Below, one piece after another: positions 15,001 through 27,500 of a stretch of DNA of 64,000 bases. Origin of the DNA: Ifrita kowaldi. Lineage: Eukaryota > Chordata > Aves > Passeriformes > Cinclosomatidae. The first letter of the stretch is position 1, and every line of letters starts with the position of its first letter. The notes beneath the pieces were generated by a model that was given only the letters and a program-made list of their open reading frames with translations, had not been told where the DNA came from and did not search any database. Both the position numbers and the translations under genes were made by a program. The stretch is from NCBI GenBank assembly GCA_013398055.1, contig VZRS01001383.1, positions 207,382 through 271,381 on the forward strand. The letters run 5' to 3'.

Positions 15001-18000
15001 CACATCATCTCAGGAATGGAGCTGTAACTGTGGACTAAACTTGAAATGGTAGCATTAATTTCCACTTCTCTTGCAAAACCCCAATAAACACGACAATTAC
15101 ACAATTAAGAAATATACATACAATGCATTCCCCATAATTTTTCTTCTTTGTTCTTAAATCTGCATGCACATTGTTTATACTATACCACTAAGAGAGTGAA
15201 GGTTATCCATTATGATTATTCCCCATATTAGGATAGACTATCCCTCATTCTCTAAATTGAATTGGAATAATAACTGCTTACAACTAAGCAGTTATTATAA
15301 GAGTTGATTTTGGTTTTTTTTTGTTCACTGCAATAAATAGAAAAAGCCTAACACTTCCCTGCTGATTAGGAATAAATTCGTCTTCCACACTTTCTGCCCA
15401 TACAGAGTATTAAATATATTCAACTACTACATGCATTTCAGTTGAAGTTACAGAGTACACATAAACACTGTACAACTGTTACTATATTTATCAGTCTGAC
15501 TCAGAAACTCTGAAGCTTTAAAAAAAGATTAGTTTACTGACTTATCTAGCTTTTAAATAGAAAATAATGCTACAATAGCGCTTGTCTTTTTCCCCATTTT
15601 GTCCAAAATCCTAATACTAATGCCCTATTCACACCCGAAATTTGGTTATCCTCTCTCATCAACTTCCTTCAATAATAATATATGAGAATATATTTCCACA
15701 GTAGCTAATGGAGACATTCCTACAAATCAATGTGCTGCAGTGATACAGAAATAAAAGCTTACTTCACTGTAATGATGCTTCCAGACTTCCCTCAAGTCAG
15801 GTGGTTACTTGCAGTTAATGATCTGTGACATACCACACAAGTAGTCCTAAAAAGACTTATTATCCACTGCATGTGCAACAATATTTGCTTTATGGATGGC
15901 TAAATGAATGAAGACATTCAACGTAATGTAAAAGTAAAATCAAAAGAAAACTTACAAGTAACATGTTTTCTTTGAGTAAAAGAGCTGTGAACATTTTCCA
16001 TTAATACTTAACCTTTTGCTGGAGCAGTGCAACCACATATAATGCTTGAATCCATAAAGCCCAAGAGCTGCTCAGGGTTAACACTGATTAACTTCCCCCA
16101 ATCAAATGTTATAACTTTTAAAAATTTCAGAGAGCTTCCCTCCACTAACGAAATCAAAATTGCATTTATGTCATGTGGCAAAGGTAGGAGGAGGACCACT
16201 GGCAAAAAAAAGAAATTCTGTCCTGTTTTAAAAACAGGTATTTTTTTCAATCCAATAAAACAGACATGAATTTGACTGGGTTTTAAAACTATGTATATTA
16301 TGCTCCACTGACTTCTATTAATATACTAATAGAAAAGAATAGCAAATTAACCTAAAATAAGCTCCAATCCAACAGCACAATATCTCCCATGACTCTCAGA
16401 CTGTGCAGACATTCACACATTTTCTATTTATAATTTTTTTCATTTACTAGACTCAGCTTTTGTCCACCATATGTCCACCGTAGATTAACTATTCCCTTAG
16501 GTACAATTAAGGGCTTTCCATTTGTTGTAAGAAGACCTAAGTATGAAGGACGCAGCCAGAAAAAACATTTCTACCTAAACCAAAAACAGAAGCACATTCA
16601 GCCTGGACTATAGTTTATGCAGCATCTTTTTTATTGGACGTATGTCTACATTGCTAAATAAACTACAGACAGAATCCATGGAAACAGTAAGAGATCTCTC
16701 AGCATTTCATTTGTGTATTATTATAAAAATATGATACATACACTGTTCTAACCTTCGTATTTAAACAGTTTACCTCTATTTGCATTTTTCCATGACATCC
16801 CTTCAGATTTTTCTGAATTTAAGCATAGGTTGGGAATGAGAATATATTATATACTGGCACTTTCTGTCACACTGATGTTTGAGTTCCAACTACACTAACA
16901 ACAGTCTACCAGGTCCTTGAACTTCGTTGTGGTTCTTGGTTAGTCATAGCAGGCAAAACTCAAGTGCATAAAACAAAAACCTCAAGTGCAGCCTCAAGAT
17001 TTTACATGTAGGAAGAAGAAACCAGTTTATTCATAGTCACTAAAATAAAAAAAGTGGAGCATAAGAACTGTTTATTAGTTGGAATAGCTCACAACTATTC
17101 TCACTTTCTTGTTAAAGCACTGTATAACCCAAATGAGAAAATATTTTCTGCAAATAGTTCGCACATATCTAAACTGCCCTGTTCAGATAAATGCAAATTC
17201 ATTGATTTTGATAGAACTACACCTGTTTATATCAGGGCTCTGTCTAGCTAAAAAATCTCAATCTTAGACAAGTGGTATGACCGTAATATATATTCTGTGT
17301 ACAAGTCATGTATATTGTTCAGCTTAAACCCTGTAAGGAATCCCAGACTGCAGCAGAACACAAATGAAAAAGCAAGCTCGCTACTAACTAATGCTATCTG
17401 GGTTTAATACAGGCATTTGATAACGATTATTAATTATCTTTTGAGCAGCATGAGAGAAAGGACCTTTCTACTCTTTTTTTTTTTTATGGGTATTCTGGCA
17501 GAGGCCACTTGGTTTTTAAGAGCCACCATCAAAACCTATACTGTATACGTGCTTCAATAATGGCTGCAGCACTATAAGAAAGTCCAGAAGTCTAAAAATT
17601 TGCCTTTAACCAGGTTACTTATCAGCTTCTGTATCCACTGCCTTCCCCTCCAAGAGATCATTTTGTGACGGATTCTGAAAAAGGCTCCAAGTAAAACATG
17701 GGCTGAATTGCAACCCTTTGGAAGAGATACACTTATCACAGCAAATCTCATGAAGACCGGAGCCAGAATTGAATACATATGCACAGATTCTTGTGATCTT
17801 TCCTGCCAGGTGTTTTCCCTTCACAGCCAATTGAATATGGCAAGGTAAATAGTACACAAGAGCAATAAACATTCCTTCTTTTGTTCTGTATAATGTTCTG
17901 TGAGCTCAGATCCTTTCTAAAGAACAGTACTTGAGGCTCAAGCTCTACTAATCGCAGTTTAGTAGACTTGTCTACATGGCAATTTAACAGACATAATTAA

Positions 18001-20283
18001 ATAGATCTCTTCAGCATGGATGGTAGCCAGCACTATTAATGCTAAGCCAAGCAAGATTTAGAATCAAAATCTTGCAAGACAGATGCTTTCTCAGACAAGC
18101 AAGGCAATCTTCTCAATCAAATCGTGTGTTTCTACATTGCTCCCACTGCTAAAGTAATACAGAGCACACTGAGACACTGGGTTGGAAATATAATATTATG
18201 GTGAATAAAAGATCATTTTCGCCTGTAGTTTTCCCTTCCATTAATTTAAGTTTCTTGTTAAAAGTAATTTTTAATAAAGTTACCTAACCATTGAAACAAA
18301 CAAATCCATAAGACTGCAATTTTCTATTAATCTTACAAGTTGGTTGAGACGAACATTCTATACATACTTTGAAACAGGGTATCATTCTACATTTATTCAA
18401 ATGAGTTGGTAAACTGACTGTACCACAGGACAAGGTTTTCTTTTTAAGGGAGTCTCTACATATAAGTACTTTACCCTCCAATCCCAAGAGTATGTGTAAG
18501 GCTCAAGTGACCAGACCTGCTGTCAGGCACACAGGAACTTTAGTTTAATCAGGCATAAGACTCTAAAGAATGGGCGTCTTTGCATTAGCTGCTCAACACT
18601 TGTTGTCATTACAGGTGAAGGACCTAAAAAGGGCAAGCCCACAGGAAGCAAGAACAGAAAACCTGGGGAGGCTGGGAGGGACAAGAGAAGGAATGCATAG
18701 CTCTGAATTTTAATAAGCCAGAATATCAAAGTGAGTATTAATGAAGACATTTTCTGAGTACAACTGGGGAGTATATAATGCACCAACAGAGTCTAAAAGC
18801 AGACTGGGCAAGTCCCATGACCAGTCAGATTCACATTAGTACACCGTACACCAAACATTAATTTGTATCTGAGCTGGAAAATGTTTCTTTCTGTGCTCAG
18901 ATAAGATAGGCAAAAACATTTTATGTTGTATGTAAGGCAAGTTAAAGGGTACACTAAAATGTAACCTTTAAACTTCACAATGTAACAGCATACCACTTCC
19001 TGTTCAGAGACAGCACTCCAAGAACAATTAATCATGGCTAAGACGAACAAACGGTCAACATTCTTAATTAGCGTTGATGCATTCTCTTCTGTGCCCTCAT
19101 CTGTCATGAAGACTGTTTAAAAATCTGAGTTATTAGTCTTTATTGAGGAGTGGATCTGGTTAATATCTCTAAGAACAGAAATCATTCATCTAGCCACTAT
19201 ACACCGGTACCTGATAATTCCTACCCCCATATAAGCTACAGATAACCACCGCCCTAAGACCATCTTGGTAGCTATAAATCAAAATGAGTATAGCTCCCAT
19301 GCAACCTGGGTTAATTTTTGTTTACAATATATCCACTGAAAATGCTGGTATGACACTTGAGGAGACTGCTTATAGATTAGTGCAGAAGAAAATATATAAA
19401 ACAGTCAAGATAGAAAGGAAGAAAACACATCAATCATACAAAACACGGTAAACCCTCTCTAATTCACACTTAATGACTAGAAGATCCATTGTGATCACTG
19501 CACTTTATCAATAACTAATTTAAGCAAAGATGCTAAGTGCACAAAACACAATTTATTCACTTGATAACTATAGTTTCATTTATACTATACAAATGAAAGT
19601 ATTTGACAGCAACATATCTACAAAAGTTTTAAGTTATTGCATGGAAACTCAAAAACATAAGTTAAAATTAACACTAAGGTTTACTCCCCAATTAGCAGTG
19701 CAAAGCAAGTGTTATTAGCAACACAGAAATAAGCACACTTCAAATATACTTTGTTTTAAATAAGAATAAAATGACCCAACGTAAGTTACTAGCAAAGTCA
19801 AATTTAAGATTCAGTATCAGCTGTAAAGTTCAGGACTATTAAGATCTTATGACTTATAATTAATAGGAAAAAATAGTTCTACATTAAATTTTATAATTCC
19901 TTCTGTTGTTCACCAAACGCACAGACAAAAATCTGTGGAAAGACGGAGAACTAATTGGTAATTGAACATAGGTGCAGAAATCCGGTCTGGGCAAGATCTT
20001 GATTCAAATCAGTTTTCTACTCTCTCTGACCAAATGTGTAGGACAGGCTATGAAAAAAAAAGAAAAAAATGTACAGGAAGGATAAAAGAATGAAAGCTGA
20101 AACTAAACACCCAGGAGGAAGCCAGCCACCTTAAATAAAGTACTGGTTTTACAACAGAGGTCTGCATCTCTGAAGCTCTTCTCCTCCCAATTATTTTTTT
20201 AAAATTATTTAAATAAATTAACTTTTATATAATAAAAATACATTAGGGCAATGACAGTCCTTCATATTAGCTACTACTGAATA

Positions 20284-20357
20284 ACAAAAAAAAAAGAAAA
20301 ATACCCCAAAACAAAACAAACAACCAAAAAAAAAAAAAAAAGAAAATAAAAAAGAGA
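20284..20357. repeat. A-rich low-complexity tract
   Basis: About 74 bp of almost pure A with scattered C, G and T, including one 16-A run. No flanking duplications or retroelement body are recognisable, so it is simple sequence rather than a clear poly(A) tail. Confidence 0.8.
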
Positions 20358-22942
20358 GGTGGGAAGGTCCAGAATCTAGATGTCAATTCATAACACTCTA
20401 CTATTTTCAAATAAATCTCTGATGGATGAGAGACCAGCAACTGATTGGAGCTTTTTAAGTAGAAATTACCTTTCCAATGTTTCATGAGCAAATCATAATC
20501 TCTTACAATCATAACAGGACATTTTAATAGATTGACACCACTCTGAAGTTAATTATCACGCTTTAAACAGAGACAGCAGCTTACTGTGTTCATGCTGCTA
20601 ATCTACTGCAATGTACAACAAACCAGAACAGTGAAAACAAGCACTGATTCATTTAAATCAGCAGTGAACAATTTCTTCAAGTTTTACAGAATACTAGAGA
20701 AATCCCCACAAACTTAACATTTAACAGAATGACTACAAATTGATACTAGAAATCACTAATAAATTATCCATAATATTGCATGACTTAACAGTAGTAAACA
20801 ATTATGCACCATATACTGCTATATATAAAATAATTTGCTTTCAATGATAAAATTATCCAAGGAAATTATTTTTCTTTAATAGAATTCAAGGGTACAGTTT
20901 TCTATATCATATTGTGTAGAAAAATATTTTTGTTATCTTCCAAGCTATAGCTTTATTCATAGAAAGAATCCAGGTACACCTCCCCAAAACGGAAGAAACA
21001 CACAAGTATTTCAGACAGTATGAGTAAGAGGAAACAGACAAAGGACAGCCTAAGCCCAAGTTAAGTAACTAACTTCAGGCCAAAGTTTCAAATCAGAGGC
21101 TGAGCTTCCAAATTCTTATCAAGGTATCTAAATACTGGCCCAAAGCTTTCCAGTTGCTATGAATGAAAATAACTGCATACTTGGCAATTTTTAAAAGCTT
21201 TTATCAGAAAGAAAGTTAAGTGTTAGAATAACTTGCCTGTGGATATTGACATTTCTAGTCTTTCAGTGAGCTTACCTGGATATTTTCCTAAAAGACAAGT
21301 ACAGTATAAAAAAAACCAAGTACAATCCTGAGACAGAAACCACTCACTCGAGTATTTCTCCTGAATGATGCATGAGGTCAAGTAAGTTTACCAATTCATC
21401 AAATGCCTTTTCCTGGCTCTTAACCTGTTATTGCTCTTGCATTGCATATGAGTGTCTTATCACTTACTAAGCAAAGAAATTGAACAGAGTGATTCCTCCT
21501 TAATAATTTGTTAGTACCAGTAGTTTTATCTTTTCATAATACATGAGAGCAAACACCATGCTTCTATATAAACACCTTGTTTTTTATTTACGTAACAACA
21601 GGAACCTGACTACAGTTTCCTCTCACAGGCCATTAATTTTTTAGTATTGGGGTGGAAGCCTTCTTAGGCATTCTTATTCTACTACAGAATTTAGAAAAGC
21701 AATACACTTTGAAAGTCTAACTTTTAACATGCTGAAATAAAAATAAAGCAAAAAAAATCCCTCTGTAAACAATATCCCCTGCATGCTAAACATGTGCAAC
21801 AGCAACAAACATCCTTAGCATCACAAGAAATCAATATTTTGCTCTTTTTCTTTATACACAACTTCTGAAGGAAAACAAGGCAGCAAGCACAGTTCCTTCA
21901 GCTGCTGTTTTCATAAAATTAAAGCCCTTTTACTAGTCAGTGTCAGCCTTTATCTGAAAACTCACGTAGGAAACCAGACTCTATTTCCATATGCTCCCAA
22001 GGAAATGCTTGGATATTAAAAGATTTGCAGGCATATATATGTGAAAAGTAACAGAAATAAAATGCTTCCAAATGGAAACCACTGTATCATTTTCTACATC
22101 TATTGTGTCAGTTCAGCAAAGGAAAATTTTTTATCCTATGTTACAGTGTATCTTACTGCAAATACTTTGTAAGATTTACAGAACTCCAGCTGGGAAGTCA
22201 AATTCTGGGGCAAAATAGAAACCAGTGAAAAATATTTTTAATTTGAATTTCAACAGAATCTGTATTATTGACTCTGGTCTGCTAGAGTACAATACTGTCT
22301 GTGTTATACTTTCAGAAGTGCTATATATATATTGTAACTCTAAGACCTTCTCTGTTTTCTTCACAGGAAATTAGTCTTTCATAATTAATGTCATAAAAAG
22401 TTACAGCATCACTGTAGCAATACTACAGTTAATGGCTCTGAAGGAAAGTGTTGTCTCTACATTGTTTTCAAATGATTTTAAACAATTCTAACTTCCTGGA
22501 TAAGGTCCTTTTCTCAGGTTTGCTCATGACATGGTAACTGTAATGTGGAAACAAATCATTCGGAAAGTGAAAAAAAATCAGACCTTTTTCTGTTTATAAA
22601 TGTATTTATACCATTTAAAAATTATGTATCCGCTTCTACCACTTTGTTTCTAAAATTTTTATATGTTGCTTTTATCATCTTCAACAGAAAAAGGGGTAAG
22701 ACAGCCAGGATCAAGACATCACATCAGTTATGCCAATAAGGATGTTCCTATTAAGATGTAAGGCTTTTTACTTGGAAACAGGGGAACTGGGAATCCATCT
22801 AATTAGGAAACTAACTAGGAGATGATTATTTCTATTTTGGTGGTCAGAAGAAAACTGTTATATCATACTGATGTGATCACAAAAAGGAGAGGTTAAAAAA
22901 TCCCAAAACAACACAGTCACCTGATATGCAAAACCACAGGTA

Positions 22943-23890
22943 TGTTAGAGACTGAAATATTACAGTTTATGACTTAAAACATGAAGGACTTTCAAAACTG
23001 TATTGCAAAAGCTGCAGAAAATACTACCACATCCTGAATGGGGCTCTGAGAGGCCCTGGACTGCTCCCTGATGAAGTTAAGATGAAGTAACAACTCAGGG
23101 CTGGGGACATTCACAAAGCACGAGCTTAACACCTCAGGAATAGAGACCACAGCCCCAGGGCTATCAGCTGCCAGGCTCACACAGACCCTCAAACCAAAGG
23201 GTGGGGGAGAGAGCCTTTGGGTGTGGGTCAGAAGAGCCTCTGGTGACAGGCGCAGTGACTGCCCATCGTCCACTGTGCAGAGGAGCCCAGCTGAGGGCCC
23301 CTTCACCCGGGGAAAAAGCCACATCCACGTGAAGGACAGCAGAGGGGGTGTTGTGGCCCATCAAAGGCCCCCCCTCAAAGGGCTCCCCAGACTCTGCACC
23401 AGAGACGGTGCAACAGACCCACAGTGTTGCAAGGGACAGGGTCAAACTGGCCCCCTACAGGGGAGGAACCTGGGCGTTCCCACCTGGCCCAAACGTGTAT
23501 TAATCCACTGGACTCTACACTCTTTGGTGTGCGGTGGCGTGGCGTGGCCACAGCAACTGGGGACCCTCACCACCAAGAAGACCAGATGGAAGGGAGCAAC
23601 GAGACATCATTGGGACCCTCGGATGGGTGATATGCTTCCACCTAACCCCTGTCACTCTCACCCTGTCTCCCCACTCCCCCACACTCACTTCTATTTCTTT
23701 CTTTTCTCTTTCTTTCTCCTTGCCTCTTTTACTATTAAATAAAATATATCAATATTTTTGGCACCAACATCTAACCTCATTTGGTTTTAATCTCCTTTTT
23801 GGGTGGATTTTGAACCTCCTAAGTTCTTTCTGGTTTATACACAGAGACTTAATTTTCTTTGCTCTTCTGGGTTTAAACCGGATTGTAACA
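22943..23890 (+). mobile_element. Solo LTR of an endogenous retrovirus, with perfect target duplications
   Basis: This 948-bp block begins TGTTAGAGAC and ends GATTGTAACA. It is bracketed by a perfect 5-bp direct repeat AGGTA (22938-22942 and 23891-23895), the signature of retroviral integration. It is much more GC-rich than the surrounding intron. A pyrimidine-rich stretch precedes an AATAAA at 23738-23743, which sets the plus orientation, antisense to RAB28. No internal viral genes are present, so this is a recombined solo LTR. The 173-codon open frame inside it (23221-23742) is not a gene. The LTR ends 492 bp beyond RAB28 exon 4. The ERV class cannot be assigned from the duplication length alone. 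Confidence 0.85.
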
Positions 23891-24382
23891 AGGTAACATA
23901 AAAAAAAGTCTGATAAGCAACTCCTAAGTATTACGCCTAGTGCATAGTGTAGTTTTTTAAACATATACCAGTAGTTAATCCAGCAGTCTCTTAACACACA
24001 GAATCATGAAATATACCTTTCACTACATCCAGGAATGCTTCCCAGTTCTCCATTCCGGACGCATGCCATGGCTATATCCTGGGGCCCTATCAAATTCAAA
24101 CATGGGCGAGTGATCTCTCTACTCCTGTGTGCTGCTCTTCAAGCAAAGAGGACACAGGGAGAGCGGCTGCAGGCTAAGCAAAGCATGATGCAGCAAGTCC
24201 CATAACCTATCTGCACAGAGCCAGAATCCTGAAGGATACCCAAATATGTCATCTGTACACAGCAAAAATACACAAGATAGTATTTAGCTGCATTTTGCTA
24301 AATATATATACCTTAAGTCACTTCTTTAATAGCAAACCACATCCAGAGTATTTCAATTAATATGTAAATATGAGTAACTTAC

Positions 24383-24512
24383 TTTTATTTCCAACCAAGG
24401 CCACAAGTGGCTGTGTTTCTGATTCTTCATTCACTTTTTTTACCACATTATACCAGTCTTCCAAATTTTCAAAACTCTGGCCATTGGTAATATCATAAAC
24501 CAAGAGAATACC
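24383..24512 (-). CDS. RAB28: RAB28 coding exon 4 (last one seen)
   Basis: This exon is 130 bp and encodes 43 codons plus one base. The acceptor is ATTTAG|GGT and the donor is AAAA|GTAAGT. The peptide begins GILLVYDITNGQSFENLEDW and ends LVALVGNK, the first part of the NKxD guanine-specificity motif. The next exon must start with two bases that complete an isoleucine codon. I looked for a minus-strand exon encoding the following family sequence (about DLEHMR) in 1-24382 and did not find one. Confidence 0.95.
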
Positions 24513-27500
24513 CTAAATAAAAAGACATGTTTAAAATGTTTCAGATTGTAAAAGAATTTAACATGGCAAGATTTGCATCCATCTAAATTATTATTATTAT
24601 CATAAAACAGAGCATTAACAATAATGGCAGCATATCATTTGAGGGTCAGTTAAAGAAATTATAAATTTCTATGGTATACACATGTTATTACGGCATTTCT
24701 CCTGCATTTCACGTGTTTCAAATTCACGTTAACTAAACTACAATGGCAGAAAAAAATGGCAACACAGTGAAGAGCACAATTGGTTATATGGGAAATATTA
24801 CGAACTGCATATGCTTTATGATAAACCCAAAACAGCATTTCACACTAATAGGAAGACAAAAATTACACTGCAGAAGGATTTTTATTTTAACTAATATTAG
24901 TTGCAGTTTCAATGTTCCCTTTTTCGGGAAAAAAAAAGAAAAAAAACGCCGTTCAATTTTACATTTCTGCACACTGTCTGTCAAATTTCTGCTGTCTTTT
25001 GGGGACAAAGGCCAGATTCCATTCCTTCAGTATTGTAGAAGATAAGTAAGAAGCATTGGTGAGCTTTAAACTTTCAAAGGAGAACCTAAAGACATGGTCA
25101 GAAGTCAAAAAGGAGTCCCATATATTTCAGAGGTTTTGGGCCAAGCTATAGGTGACAAATACTCAAAGCAGACAGTGACGATGATTGCTCTGCACTAATA
25201 TCCAATATCATAAAGCAAAGCCTATTAACAGTCCAAATGTCATCCCTGTGCCCTCCATAATTCTAAGATCATCTCTCAGATCTCAATTATTGAGTCTTCT
25301 GCCCCTGCTTTCCACTACAACCTAATAAAGTCAGTATCTCGTAAATGAGGCTTCAGTCACACTTGTTCTCACGGAGTTCACACCCAGCAAAAAAACCCTA
25401 CATCTGCACACTGTTTCTCACATGAAATATTCATATATATTCTGAAAAAACAATATGATGCACACAAAAATAGCTGGTTCAATGACCTACTGTCAGTAGA
25501 AAAGATTTTTCAAGTTTTTTCAGGCATTTGTCTGGACCCAGTTTTAACTGATAGTTTCATTCAAAAGGAGTGTCTTAGATCACAAAACAGAGTGCACACT
25601 TATTTAATAATTTCACATGTGACAGCAAACTAGTACAGACTGCAAGACTATTTAAGGAGAGTTTAGACTTTATGATGACAAACAGTGTAAAAATAGTTAA
25701 GATGCAATTCAATAAATACCATGACAAGTTCAAAGGAAGCAATAATCAAGTGCACAGTAGGAAGCATCTGGCTTTGTAGCAGGTTCCACATAATAGGATC
25801 AAGGAGTTATAGATCACAGTTGAATACGTCAAGCTAATTTTGCAAATATCACACTGGCATGAAACATTCCAGGTGAAATAATGCATCCATCTTTGGACAC
25901 TTGAATGTCAAAAAAAGGGTACACTAGAAGAAACCAGGAACAGTATCACAGGTTTAGAAACCATGACTGACATGAAAAAAATGGAAAAAATAAAATTGAC
26001 TGCTTCAACGAACACAAGACTTACGGCAGGCACGATGATGCTGGTACAAGTTTTAAGAGAAGATAACAGGAGTTCTCTTTGTATATGCTCTTATACATAG
26101 TTTGCAGCAGCCACTAAATTGGGAAGGCCAGCCAATGTGCCCGAGCGCAGGGTCACCACAAAGGGGTATGTAGACATGCTCAGGGAATGGGTGAACAGGA
26201 ACCTTTCAACATTCAACAGCGTAAGTGCAAAGCCCTGCAGCTAGGGAGGAATGAACAACACAGGCTGAGGGGAGCAATACATGATGGGCTGAGGAGCAAC
26301 TGAAAATGACCTGCAGGTCTTGTCAGACAGCAAGCCAAATCCAAGCCAGCAACATTCCCTGGCAGCAAGGATGGACAGTGTGATCCTGGGCTGCATTAGC
26401 AGAAGCACAGCCACGAGACCAGGGAACTTTTCTACTCAGCACTTGTTGGATCCTGTCTAAAAGAATACATCCACATCTTTAGGCCCCTCAAAACATCAGA
26501 AAAGTGGAGTAAGTTCAGCAGAGGGCCACCAAGATGATCAGAGGCTGGGGCACTTGTTTTATGAGGAAAAGACGAACAAACCCGAATTCTTCAGCAAGGA
26601 GTGGAAGCAGCCCTGGGAGGACCTAAAAGCAGCCTTCCCATACCCATGAGGAAGCGATAAAGCAGATGGAGCCAGGCTCTTCACAGTAGTGCATGGCAGG
26701 TTAAAACTAAATGGGTTTAAGCTGAAATAAGAGAAATTCAAACCATTATCTAATGAAAAGCTTTTTCACCGTGAGGAAAATAAAGCAGGTTGACCAAAGA
26801 GGGTCTCAGTCTCCATCCTTAGAGGTTTACAAGAAGGAACTCAACAAATCCTTGAGCAGCCTAGTTCCATCTCTCAGCTGACCCCACTTACAGTGTTTTA
26901 CTACTAACCTCCTAACATCCTTCCACCCTGAACTTTGTTACTAATCTGTGATCAATACAACATGTAGCAACAGGTTTAACTCAAAGCAAGAAGATTATAG
27001 CAAGGATACATACTAAAAACAAGCAAACAAATAAAACAAAAGGACCCCTATGGAGACTGCAAGAATAACAAACCTCTGAAATACACCACCTATTACAGTC
27101 ACCAACCTGGAAATTTCTGAAGGTTGCTGAAAGTCATTACACATGGATAGCTTTGAAGGAGGGCAACAGATCCTATTGAGATCCCTCCAACTCCTACTTT
27201 CCTATGACAGCAATACCAAGCAATCTCTTTTCTTCCAATGTTATCAACTCCTTGGCAAACTTGAGTTTTTGTTCCTTATACTTATATAGTTGCTATTAAT
27301 TTCTGAGGAACAGCTTGCATCAGTTCCTTCAAGGAAATTAAGAATTATGACACCCCACTTTTCCCTTGCTATCTTTCCTTCTTTACCAATCAAATCTCAT
27401 GTTAAACATCCACTCCCCTCTTCCAACTTCGGTACAATTTATTCCTTAATATCTTGCATCTCTAAGTTAATCTTAGTTAATTTCTCCTGACTATTTTTAT

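Larger units (their letters stand above)
1..24382 (-). other. RAB28 intron 4 (partial, runs off the left edge)
   Basis: This is at least 24.4 kb of AT-rich intron with no supported gene on either strand. The open frames here are short, lack family similarity I recognise, and look like chance. It holds one solo LTR (22943-23890) close to exon 4, an A-rich low-complexity tract near 20.3 kb, and scattered homopolymer runs. The block at about 2750-3060 has higher complexity and could be a conserved noncoding element, but that is only an impression. Confidence 0.75.

Noticed and set aside
23221..23742. 173-codon plus-strand open frame
   Set aside because: It lies wholly inside the solo LTR at 22943-23890, and the peptide resembles no viral or host protein.
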